From Oscillospiraceae bacterium (lineage in GTDB: Bacteria > Bacillota > Clostridia > Oscillospirales > Ruminococcaceae), in NCBI GenBank assembly GCA_024697725.1, contig JAILFE010000073.1, positions 1-32,968 on the forward strand: a stretch of 32,968 bases of DNA. The letters run 5' to 3'. The notes beneath the pieces were generated by a model, which saw only the letters and a list, made by a program, of their open reading frames with translations, made no database searches and was not told the DNA's origin. How positions within the stretch are numbered: position 1 is the stretch's first letter; every line of letters starts with the position of its first letter. Positions 7,987-14,851 of this stretch are shown piece after piece. The position numbers were made by a program, and so were the translations under genes.

Positions 7987-8015
7987 TTGACATCATCTGT
8001 TTATATTGATATAAT
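7987..8015 (+). promoter_or_regulatory. Consensus sigma-A promoter for zinc-ribbon membrane protein
   Basis: TTGACA (7987-7992), a 17-bp spacer and TATAAT (8010-8015) are both perfect consensus. The start codon is only about 30 nt downstream, so the leader is short. Confidence 0.88.
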
Positions 8016-8049
8016 AATATCAAGGTAAGAGAAAATGGGGGTGTCTTTA

Positions 8050-8925
8050 ATGTATGCTTATATCAGGATAATGTTTTTCCTTCTGCTGACAGCAGGGATC
8101 CTGGTCAGCCGCGCTTATTCCGATAAGCGTCCTCCGTCGAAAAGAGATGATAAAGACGGCCGGATAGATGCCAATGATCCGCTGGAGTTTCTTTATCTTT
8201 CCGAAAAGGCAAAGATGGATGCAGGTCTTATCATGGATCCGGACACCCGCAGGCGCGACATGGATCTCAGTATACAGGACAGGATGATCCGTGAGAAGAC
8301 CGAAGAACTTATGGCGCTCATGGCAAAATGGACAGAAAGCGACGATCACGACGGCGGTGCTATGAAATGCCCTGCCTGCGGAGCTCCTCTTCCTGTCAAC
8401 GGGATCAGATGTGATTATTGCAGGACTGTTCTTACCGATATCACGAGAAAAGGCTCTGTCAATGAATTCATAAACCGCCTTACGGTTATAGAAGGATATA
8501 AGCCAGTTATCGGATTCATGCGCACGAATAAGATACTGTGCGGATATATCGAGAATTATACCGTTATTATGATCGCTCCCGAGATAATTGCATTCATGGA
8601 GCTTGCAGCATCCAAGATCGACTCCAATCTCATCGCACGGGACAGTCAGAGCGTTCCGAATCTCATCTGGTACAAAAAATTCACCGGATTGTATAAAACC
8701 GCATCCGAACTTCTTTCGGGCGATGATCTGAAAACTCTCAAAACGATCTATAAAAACAAGATGACTGAGATCGAGAAAAAGACCGCCGAATTCAAAAGAC
8801 GCAGCGAGATGGCAGAGCTTGAATCAAAAAACACCGAACAGGATGCCGACAAATACAAGAAGAAGGCTTTTCTTGTTATAGCCGTCACTATCATCCTCAT
8901 ACTGGTGATATTAAGCTTTACTTGA
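8050..8925 (+). CDS. Zinc-ribbon protein with N- and C-terminal membrane segments
   Basis: No family with known function is recognised. The protein (about 291 residues) starts with a hydrophobic segment (IRIMFFLLLTAGILV) and ends with KKKAFLVIAVTIILILVILSFT, a classic C-terminal anchor preceded by lysines. In between lies a four-cysteine zinc ribbon, CPACGAPLP...CDYC (about 114-134). A globular region of about 110 residues follows, then a charged Lys/Glu-rich likely coiled coil (about 220-265). The central part should face one side of the membrane, probably the cytoplasm (inference). ATG 8050 is preferred because GGGGGTG lies 6 nt upstream; ATG 8035 would add five residues. It is transcribed alone from a perfect promoter and closed by a hairpin terminator. 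Confidence 0.82.
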   Translation: MYAYIRIMFFLLLTAGILVSRAYSDKRPPSKRDDKDGRIDANDPLEFLYLSEKAKMDAGLIMDPDTRRRDMDLSIQDRMIREKTEELMALMAKWTESDDHDGGAMKCPACGAPLPVNGIRCDYCRTVLTDITRKGSVNEFINRLTVIEGYKPVIGFMRTNKILCGYIENYTVIMIAPEIIAFMELAASKIDSNLIARDSQSVPNLIWYKKFTGLYKTASELLSGDDLKTLKTIYKNKMTEIEKKTAEFKRRSEMAELESKNTEQDADKYKKKAFLVIAVTIILILVILSFT

Positions 8926-8947
8926 TCGATAAATTTCATACAAGCAT

Positions 8948-8995
8948 AAAGCAGCGGGGAGATCGCTATATAAGCATTCTCTCCGCTGCTTTTCT
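8948..8995. terminator. Convergent terminator between zinc-ribbon and S1-domain genes
   Basis: AAAGCAGCGGGGAGA (from 8948) pairs with TCTCTCCGCTGCTTTT (to about 8994) across one G-T wobble, giving a stem of about 13 bp followed by T residues on the plus strand. It can also serve the converging S1-domain gene. Confidence 0.88.
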
Positions 8996-9030
8996 GTCTG
9001 TATCACAAGGCAACCCCGGGCAGTCACTGT

Positions 9031-9951
9031 TTATTGAAACTGAGTTTCTATCGTCTTTTCGGAACAGCTCGTAGAATATGTCCATCTGTCGATATGGTCG
9101 CCGGCGGTGAAATACTTTATGGGCGGCAGGGGAGAATCATCATCAAATACATCCACGAGTATAAGCTTGACCTTCATTTTTTCGGGTATCAGTGCTTTTA
9201 TGTATACTCCGGCGTGCTGTCCCTCCCTGACACCCGCACGAGGCTCGGCAAGTCCTGCAAGATTGGGCATGAGCTCCACGAATATACCGTATTCCTCGAC
9301 CGAACGTATAGTTCCGGAAACAGTTTCTCCGCAGGAGAACAAAGCTGCATTCTCGGTCCATGTGCCGAGCAGTTCCTTATGGGAGAGCCAGACTCTGCTG
9401 CCGTTTATACCCTTGACGACAGCACGGATATCCTGTCCGACAGAGAATCGGTCGGACGGGTGAGATATGCGCGATACCGATATCGCATCTATAGGTATCA
9501 GCGACGGTATACCGCAGCCTATATCCACAAATGCGCCGAACTGTTCGAGATGTGTCACCTTTGCAGATATGATATCGCCCGGTCTCAGTGAATATGTGAA
9601 GCTGTCGATATAATCCTGCTGAACGCTTCGTCTTGACAGTATAGCGGTCTGCTTCCCGCCGATATCCTTTATCGCGATAACGCGAAAGCAGACGGGCTTG
9701 TTTACCTTTGTTATAAGTGCGATATCCCGTGTCGTTCCGTCGCTTATCCCGACAGCGCCCTCTTCACGCGGTATCACCGCGTTCATTCCGGGGATATCGA
9801 CGATAAGGTCATGGCTGCTCGTACAGATGCTTACCCGTGCTTCGAGTATCCTTCCGCTGCGCATCGCCTCCGCAAGCGAATGCGGATCACGCAGAGCGCT
9901 GATATTTTCCGCAGTATTGATAAGTGAGCCCTCCGGCAGAAATCTTTTCAT
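9031..9951 (-). CDS. S1 RNA-binding domain protein
   Basis: This 306-residue protein resembles shortened ribosomal protein S1/RpsA-like proteins of Firmicutes. Three S1-type OB folds can be traced: a weak one at about 35-107 (ending TAILSRRS), a clear one at about 122-191 (GDIISAKVTHLEQFGAFVDI, ending RVWLSHKEL) and a third at about 206-265 (GTIRSVEEYGIFVELMPNLAGL). S1 domains bind single-stranded RNA and help mRNA engage the ribosome or degradosome. It is much shorter than E. coli S1 (557 residues). The ATG at 9951 has AAAGGA about 11 nt upstream. It is probably cytoplasmic and ribosome-associated, but its exact role cannot be inferred. Confidence 0.87.
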   Translation of the reverse strand: MKRFLPEGSLINTAENISALRDPHSLAEAMRSGRILEARVSICTSSHDLIVDIPGMNAVIPREEGAVGISDGTTRDIALITKVNKPVCFRVIAIKDIGGKQTAILSRRSVQQDYIDSFTYSLRPGDIISAKVTHLEQFGAFVDIGCGIPSLIPIDAISVSRISHPSDRFSVGQDIRAVVKGINGSRVWLSHKELLGTWTENAALFSCGETVSGTIRSVEEYGIFVELMPNLAGLAEPRAGVREGQHAGVYIKALIPEKMKVKLILVDVFDDDSPLPPIKYFTAGDHIDRWTYSTSCSEKTIETQFQ

Positions 9952-10140
9952 TTTATTGACCGATCCTTTCCTCGCCGCAGCAGAAATGCCGCATTTGTGC
10001 CGTGATAAACGGCGATCCCTTTTTCTGTTCCGAGTTTATTGCCCCCAGGCAACTCTCTGTAATGGAGCAATAGTTTGTGCGGGAACAGTAAATATATATG
10101 CGCACGGATCGGTCTTTATACACGCACGGAAGAAAACCGC

Positions 10141-10488
10141 TCAGATGCAGCGTATATTATGCCCGCCGCAGTTCACTACGATGCGTGATACGTCCCTTGC
10201 ATCTGCTTCACGACATACGAATTCGGCAGAATATCTCCCTCTCGGCATATATCTCATGTCATTTCTGCCGAAAACGGGGTCGATACTGCATACGGGCGAG
10301 GTCGGACGGTTTATGTCATATAATCCGCTGTATACGGCATAGACCGTACCATAATCCTCATCTGCATAATTGTTTCGTGCGGTATTGCTCTTTACTGCGA
10401 TATCTAATACCTGCGGCACCTTTCTCCTTACGGCGCCGGCTGCCGCATCGCATTCATCGGGGGTATAGAATTCGGCTCTGATCTTCAT
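10141..10488 (-). CDS. Uncharacterised 115-residue protein
   Basis: Not recognised. Two similar halves may be present. Residues 1-35 (strand KIRAEFYT, helix PDECDAAAGAVRRKV, strand VLDIAV) and 85-115 (strand YSAEFVC, helix EADARDVSRIVVNCG, strand HNIRC) both look like strand-helix-strand units. The middle is Tyr/Asp-rich. This layout recalls ferredoxin-like stress proteins of the YflT type, but the similarity is only of pattern. No signal peptide or membrane segment is present. ATG 10488 has AAAGGATC about 10 nt upstream. It lies 189 nt upstream of the S1 gene in the same direction and could share a transcript. Confidence 0.68.
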   Translation of the reverse strand: MKIRAEFYTPDECDAAAGAVRRKVPQVLDIAVKSNTARNNYADEDYGTVYAVYSGLYDINRPTSPVCSIDPVFGRNDMRYMPRGRYSAEFVCREADARDVSRIVVNCGGHNIRCI

Positions 10489-10614
10489 GGCATCATGATC
10501 CTTTCATATGCAAAATACAAGCATTCCGACCTCAGAATGATCGGTTTCGTCCATGCTTTTATTTTGGGTCACTGTCTGTCTTTTATTCAAGGATTATTCT
10601 GACTTTTTCATGAA

Positions 10615-10650
10615 GAAAAAAAACGTCGGCAGGTAAGTCTGCCGACGGAA
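10615..10650 (-). terminator. Rho-independent terminator after exported protein gene
   Basis: CGTCGGCAG (10624-10632) and CTGCCGACG (10639-10647) form a perfect 9-bp stem with a 6-nt loop. Read on the minus strand it is followed by a run of eight T residues (plus-strand A-run 10616-10623). It terminates the gene at 10657-11436. Confidence 0.93.
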
Positions 10651-10656
10651 GAACGA

Positions 10657-11436
10657 TCATATTTCGGTACGGATGCTTTTTTTGGATGACAGCTCATAGC
10701 TGCTGCCGTTTTTATTCAGCAAAAGATAGTATCTTTTGCCTGCTGTGACCTCACTGTCAAAGAGAACAACGTTGAATTCTGACTTGACACTGCCCTTTAC
10801 AGTCTTTATCACACGACAGGAATAAAGACCGCATCCTTTGCTGCTGTCGGATATCCGCCGCACCACTTCTGCATACACGACAGCATCCGAGGCGGCTGTG
10901 ATCTCGGATATATCCGAGGAGCGTATGTAATCCTTGGCGGCGACCGATGTGTCGGGGATTCCGCCCATATACTTCTTGAGCGCAGAAACGCTTTTCGGCG
11001 GATTCTGGATAGTTATGTCCGAAGCGGTCATGCCGGTGATCTGATTTGTGCTGTCAACGGATATCAGCAGATCGCCGTTGAGAGTATATCTGTCATGCTC
11101 GTAGTATACGGATATATCGGAATCGAGCATCAGAACATAGCGTTTTCCGGCTTCGAGACGGTCTGCGAGCTTTTCATCGGCAGTTACGTAGAAGTACTTT
11201 TCGGAAAGCGTGTTCTTGAGCGTGCGTATCACCTTGAATTTATATTCTCCGTCCTCCCTGCCGACGTATGATGCGAGAACAGAACAGTCGCTTTCGGAAA
11301 TACAGGTATATATATCAAAACTGTCGGCTTCTGCGTTATAGTATGATTCGGCACACGCTGCCATGCCAGACCCTCCGGCTGCGGAAAGCAGCACGGCTGC
11401 GGCAGCAGCGGCGAAACCGAGTTTATTCATTTTCAT
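10657..11436 (-). CDS. Exported protein with duplicated TIMP/NTR-like domain
   Basis: This 259-residue protein has a Sec signal peptide: MKMNK, an Ala-rich hydrophobic core and a likely cut near AACAES (about residue 30). The mature part appears to contain two copies of one domain. Copy 1 runs from SDCSVLASYVGRE through YKFKVIRTLKNTL to AGKRYVLMLD (about 49-125). Copy 2 runs from SDAVVYAEVVRRI through YSCRVIKTVKGSV to AGKRYYLLLNKN (about 182-245). The pattern (SDxVVxAxVV, then F/CxVIKTxKG, then AGKRYxLxL) resembles bacterial TIMP-like/NTR folds seen in secreted Firmicutes proteins. The function is unknown, perhaps envelope-associated binding. ATG 11436 has AAGGAAGAG upstream. A hairpin of the form TGCCGCA...TGCGGCA lies in its leader (about 11454-11488). 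Confidence 0.8.
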   Translation of the reverse strand: MKMNKLGFAAAAAAVLLSAAGGSGMAACAESYYNAEADSFDIYTCISESDCSVLASYVGREDGEYKFKVIRTLKNTLSEKYFYVTADEKLADRLEAGKRYVLMLDSDISVYYEHDRYTLNGDLLISVDSTNQITGMTASDITIQNPPKSVSALKKYMGGIPDTSVAAKDYIRSSDISEITAASDAVVYAEVVRRISDSSKGCGLYSCRVIKTVKGSVKSEFNVVLFDSEVTAGKRYYLLLNKNGSSYELSSKKSIRTEI

Positions 11437-11582
11437 AGCACTCTTCCTTTCGATGCCGCAGTGATACAGATAATACCCATATGCGGCAGAACCCTTTATA
11501 TAATAAATGTATCAGGAAGCATATATTTTTTCATTTGCACAGTGATTTTGTATACATGCACAAAAAGCAGAATATAATATAG

Positions 11583-12089
11583 TTATTTTTGTACAGAACT
11601 TTCTTCAGGGAAGCAGTTGTTTGTTGCAAGAGCACCGTTGTAATATGCGGGATCGCCTGTGACTTCTTTTATCACCTCGATAAAATCAGGCAGATCTATC
11701 ACCTGATCTTCGCTTTCAAGCTCAAGCTCTATCGTGGCATAGCGCTTTGAAAACGGATATTCATCCTCTTCAAACCTCTGACCCTTATAGGTGAGGATAT
11801 GTCTTGTCTTTATGACCGGCGCGATGCTGCTGTCAGCCTCTGTGAGCAGTCTTTCGTATTCCGCAGCAGTGATCTCGCGCTCATTTTCCTCACGGGAGAT
11901 CCCTCCGAGACGTTTTTTTTCGGTATAGTAGTATTTCACATCACCGCTTGCTATTCTTCGTACCCTGCGCTGTATATCCGGATCATTCCTTACAAGATAG
12001 GTCTGTGTGATATGAAGGTCCTTGTCATAGCTGACCGTTCCTTCGGCAGGCAGTTTTATAAGGAACTTGCGCTCTGTTTCAATATTCAT
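11583..12089 (-). CDS. CYTH-domain protein (inorganic triphosphatase-like)
   Basis: This 168-residue single-domain protein has the diagnostic ExExK signature E4-T-E6-R-K8 in MNIETERKFLIKLP. Further CYTH landmarks are QTYLVRNDPDIQRRVRRI (about 29-46), the acidic EENEREIT strand, and ATIELELESE (about 117-126), which supplies metal-binding glutamates. Bacterial stand-alone CYTH proteins usually hydrolyse triphosphate or related compounds with Mg2+ or Mn2+ in an open beta tunnel; some act as class IV adenylate cyclases. The substrate cannot be told from the sequence. ATG 12089 is preceded by AAGGAGAG. A good promoter lies about 50-80 nt upstream. Confidence 0.92.
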   Translation of the reverse strand: MNIETERKFLIKLPAEGTVSYDKDLHITQTYLVRNDPDIQRRVRRIASGDVKYYYTEKKRLGGISREENEREITAAEYERLLTEADSSIAPVIKTRHILTYKGQRFEEDEYPFSKRYATIELELESEDQVIDLPDFIEVIKEVTGDPAYYNGALATNNCFPEESSVQK

Positions 12090-12140
12090 ATGGTCTGACT
12101 CTCCTTATTATACTATACATTATAATAATACACCAATATG

Positions 12141-12169
12141 ATTGTATCATGTTTTCTGTCAGTTTTCAA
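12141..12169 (-). promoter_or_regulatory. Sigma-A promoter for CYTH gene
   Basis: On the minus strand TTGAAA (12169-12164), a 17-bp spacer and TACAAT (12146-12141) fit sigma-A with one mismatch per hexamer. The leader is about 45 nt. Confidence 0.7.
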
Positions 12170-12218
12170 TAGCGGCAGAAGTATTTTTACGAGTTAAAGG
12201 AAAAAATTCAGAAATCAG

Positions 12219-12465
12219 TTTACAAATTAAATAACTTATGATATAATTTTTATGCAGGAATATATATATGCTGTCTGCAAACAACTGATAATGTTTTTTC
12301 TGATCCTGTCCGTACAAGCGGAAGGCGATAATGAATTTTTTTTGATTATAATTTAAAAATAAGAGCGTTATTTTGTTAAATTTACAAATTAAACGATGTT
12401 TGTTCATTATTTGTTAATATGATTTGTGCGTTGTTGTTGTATAATTAAAATATGTTAATTTGTAA
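12219..12465. repeat. Three copies of TTACAAATTAA upstream of response regulator
   Basis: TTTACAAATTAAA occurs as a 13-bp direct repeat at 12219-12231 and 12381-12393. The inverse complement of its 11-bp core, TTAATTTGTAA, occurs at 12455-12465. The copies flank the candidate -10 at 12440-12445, so they could be operator sites, for example for autoregulation by the downstream response regulator (inference). Confidence 0.5.
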
Positions 12466-12588
12466 CAATAATTTGTCGCAATATGTGTGATTTTGATAAA
12501 AGTAATTCCGGGGAACGGTATTATGTACGGCAGCTGCAATATCAGCGAGACGTTTATCATATTCATTTTTTGTTAGGAGGATGTCCGT

Positions 12589-13290
12589 ATGTCACTGGGA
12601 AAAGTACTTGTGGTCGATGATGATAACAATATCTGCGAGCTTCTGAAGCTGTATCTTGAAAAAGAAGGATATAATGTTATGGTTTCTCATGACGGCGAGG
12701 AAGCTGTCGTAAAATTCAGTGCGCTGAAACCAGATATCGTTCTGCTCGATATCATGCTTCCCGGTCTTGACGGCTGGCAGGTATGCCGTGAGATCAGAAA
12801 GAAATCCAATGTCCCGATCATCATGCTCACAGCCAAGAGCGAAACTATCGATAAGGTCGTTGGTCTTGAACTCGGTGCGGATGACTACGTTGTAAAGCCG
12901 TTCGACACCAAAGAGGTCATTGCCCGCATCAAGGCTGTATCCCGCAGAACGAGCCAGTCTGCGGTCGAGAGCGAGGTCAAGGAAGTAAGGTACGACAAGC
13001 TCGTCGTAAATATGACCAGATATGAGCTCAGGGTAGACGGCAAGGTCATGGATACTCCGCCCAAGGAACTTGAGCTTCTGTTCTATCTCGCATCAAATCC
13101 GAACAGAGTATATACAAGAGATCAGCTCCTTGACGAGGTATGGGGATTTGAGTACTACGGCGATTCACGCACCATAGATGTCCATATCAAGCGTCTGCGT
13201 GAAAAGCTCGAGAACGTTTCACCGAAGTGGGCGCTCAAGACAGTATGGGGTGTAGGCTACAAGTTCGAGGCCGACGAAGAAAATGCGTAA
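12589..13290 (+). CDS. OmpR/PhoB-family response regulator
   Basis: This 233-residue protein has a receiver domain (residues 4-118) with the acidic pocket VVDDDNN (9-13), phospho-acceptor D54 in VLLDIMLPG, the switch threonine in IIMLTAKSE and the conserved lysine in VVKPFD. A winged-helix DNA-binding domain follows (about 132-228), with SRTIDVHIKRLREKLE as recognition helix and VWGVGYKF at the wing. It is the usual length for PhoB/WalR/CssR-type regulators. ATG 12589 follows TTAGGAGGATG. It overlaps the histidine kinase gene by 8 nt, so the two are a cognate pair. A repeated motif upstream may be its own binding site. Confidence 0.95.
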   Translation: MSLGKVLVVDDDNNICELLKLYLEKEGYNVMVSHDGEEAVVKFSALKPDIVLLDIMLPGLDGWQVCREIRKKSNVPIIMLTAKSETIDKVVGLELGADDYVVKPFDTKEVIARIKAVSRRTSQSAVESEVKEVRYDKLVVNMTRYELRVDGKVMDTPPKELELLFYLASNPNRVYTRDQLLDEVWGFEYYGDSRTIDVHIKRLREKLENVSPKWALKTVWGVGYKFEADEENA

Positions 13291-14725
13291 AAGCATTTTC
13301 TCTCAGATCTTCTATATTTGTATTTCTGCTATTACCGCATCTATCATACTTGTCGCCACAGTCCATATCTTCTTGTCGCTCGAGACTTACCACAGGGACA
13401 GGAGAAACGAGCTTATAAAATATACATGGAACGCGGTGCAGTATACGCAGTCGCTGATATTCAGCGGCGCTGATACGGGAAGTATTGAATTTATCACCTC
13501 TGCAGACAACTATCTGAAAAATCTCTCCAAATCGACCGGTGCGGAATTTATGATGGCCGATGCCAACGGCAGAAGGCTTGCAGCATCGGATAACGGTAAA
13601 TACGAGATGCTTGGTGAGGTTCCATCCGGCGTGATCGGACAGATCTCGGGAGAGGGAACGTATTCATACGGGAACTACGGCGGTTTCTATGCTGATACGT
13701 GGTTCATCATGGCATATAAGCTTGAATTCGGAAACAATACATACTATATCTTCGGCAGGCTCTCTTCGGAGGGTATGCACGCATATATGGGAAAGCTCGT
13801 TTTTTTCATAATCATCACTGCGCTTGTGATACTTATAGTCGCTTACCTTCTTCTCTCATACGCCGTGATGAATATCGTGCGTCCGATACGTGAGATGACA
13901 ATGGCGGCTCATAGATTCGGAGAAGGGGATTTTTCCGAAAAAGTACATATCAGCGACCGCAACGAGCTCGGATATCTCGCAAATTCCTTCAATGAGATGG
14001 CGTATTCTCTCGAAAGGATAGAGGAAAACCGCAAGAGCTTCGTATCCAATGTATCTCACGAGCTGAAGACCCCGATGACTACTATCGGCGGCTTTGTGAA
14101 CGGTATCCTTGAAGGTGTGATCCCAAAGGAAGAACAGCGCCATTATCTCAAGATCGTATCGGAAGAGATCGACCGTCTGGCAAGGCTTGTACGTTCCATG
14201 CTGAATATATCCAAGTATGAATCCGGTGAGATCAAGCTTCAGACCGATAATTTTGAAGCATCGGCTATTATCGTCAGAACGGTATTGCTTTTTGAGAGCC
14301 GGCTGGAATCCAAGAAGATCGAGATCAAGGGACTTGACGATGAAAAATTCTATCTCAATGCGGATATCGATCTTGTACAGCAGGTGATATACAATCTGAC
14401 CGAGAATGCGGCTAAATTTGTGAACGAGGGCGGTTATATCGAATTCAGTCATGAAGAACAGGGAAAAATGACTGCACTCAGGATCCGCAATTCGGGCGAA
14501 GGCCTGAAAGAGAGCGAAATGCTCAAGGTGTTCGACAGATTCTATAAAACAGACGAATCCAGAGGAAAAGATAAGACAGGCGTAGGGCTCGGTCTTTCTA
14601 TCGTTCGTTCGATAGTCAGACTGCATGACGGAACTATAACTGTAAGAAGCAAACCCGGAGAATATACCGAATTCGAGTTTACTTTGCCGACAGGTGCACC
14701 TCCGCCAAAAAAATCAACAAAATAA
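13283..14725 (+). CDS. Membrane sensor histidine kinase
   Basis: This 480-residue kinase has the following order: TM1 (about 8-32), an extracytoplasmic sensor of about 135 residues, TM2 (about 172-195) and HAMP (about 195-248). HisKA follows, with phospho-acceptor H259 in VSNVSHELKTPMTTIGG, and then HATPase with N box QQVIYNLTENAAKFV. The G1 box is RIRNSGEGL, with the usual aspartate replaced by asparagine, and the G2 box is GVGLGLSIVRSIV. The sensor part resembles a compact PAS/PDC-like fold but was not identified. The G1 replacement occurs in several active Firmicutes kinases, so I do not call it inactive. It pairs with the response regulator just upstream; the nearby HtrA gene suggests an envelope-stress signal, as in CssRS (inference). 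Confidence 0.94.
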   Translation: MRKSIFSQIFYICISAITASIILVATVHIFLSLETYHRDRRNELIKYTWNAVQYTQSLIFSGADTGSIEFITSADNYLKNLSKSTGAEFMMADANGRRLAASDNGKYEMLGEVPSGVIGQISGEGTYSYGNYGGFYADTWFIMAYKLEFGNNTYYIFGRLSSEGMHAYMGKLVFFIIITALVILIVAYLLLSYAVMNIVRPIREMTMAAHRFGEGDFSEKVHISDRNELGYLANSFNEMAYSLERIEENRKSFVSNVSHELKTPMTTIGGFVNGILEGVIPKEEQRHYLKIVSEEIDRLARLVRSMLNISKYESGEIKLQTDNFEASAIIVRTVLLFESRLESKKIEIKGLDDEKFYLNADIDLVQQVIYNLTENAAKFVNEGGYIEFSHEEQGKMTALRIRNSGEGLKESEMLKVFDRFYKTDESRGKDKTGVGLGLSIVRSIVRLHDGTITVRSKPGEYTEFEFTLPTGAPPPKKSTK

Positions 14726-14764
14726 AGGTGATATCGGAAAAGAGATTTTTACGGTATCACCTTT
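14724..14764 (+). terminator. Hairpin between kinase gene and htrA
   Basis: AAAGGTGATA (14724-14733) pairs with TATCACCTTT (14755-14764), a 10-bp stem followed by only a short TTTT. It begins at the kinase stop codon. It may be a partial terminator that lowers read-through from the two-component operon into htrA. Confidence 0.6.
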
Positions 14765-14770
14765 TAGATA

Positions 14771-14800
14771 TTGTAAAGTAAACGGCACTGAAAGTGTAAT
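14771..14800 (+). promoter_or_regulatory. Possible promoter for htrA operon
   Basis: TTGTAA (14771-14776) and TGTAAT (14795-14800) are 18 bp apart and about 50 nt upstream of ATG 14852. GTAAACGG is repeated near 14778 and 14818 and could be a regulator site. Confidence 0.4.
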
Positions 14801-14851
14801 TTCCATTGTCGTTGACTGTAAACGGTAAATTGACCGAAAGGAAAAACGCAA

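Larger units (their letters stand above)
12090..12588. other. AT-rich 499-bp intergenic region upstream of two-component operon
   Basis: No gene is supported here; the open frames are AT-driven and lack ribosome binding sites. The region holds the CYTH promoter and three copies of an 11-bp motif (12220-12230, 12382-12392 and inverted at 12455-12465). A TATAAT lies at 12440-12445 without a convincing -35. The last 60 bp before the response regulator are less AT-rich. Confidence 0.6.

Noticed and set aside
9034-9591. A 185-codon plus-strand open frame inside the S1-domain gene
   Set aside because: Antisense to a gene with recognisable S1 folds; no domain of its own.
12159-12407. An 82-codon minus-strand open frame in the AT-rich region before the response regulator
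   Set aside because: Composition is Lys/Ile/Phe/Tyr/Asn-rich as expected from AT-rich noncoding DNA, no good ribosome binding site, and it overlaps the CYTH gene promoter.
13856-14626. A 256-codon open frame on the minus strand inside the histidine kinase gene
   Set aside because: It lies fully antisense to a clear kinase with intact motifs, lacks a recognisable domain and ribosome binding site, and is explained by codon bias of the real gene.
14224-14725. Kinase judged inactive because the G1 box reads NSGEG rather than DxGxG
   Set aside because: This replacement is common in functional Firmicutes kinases; the H box, N box and G2 box are intact.
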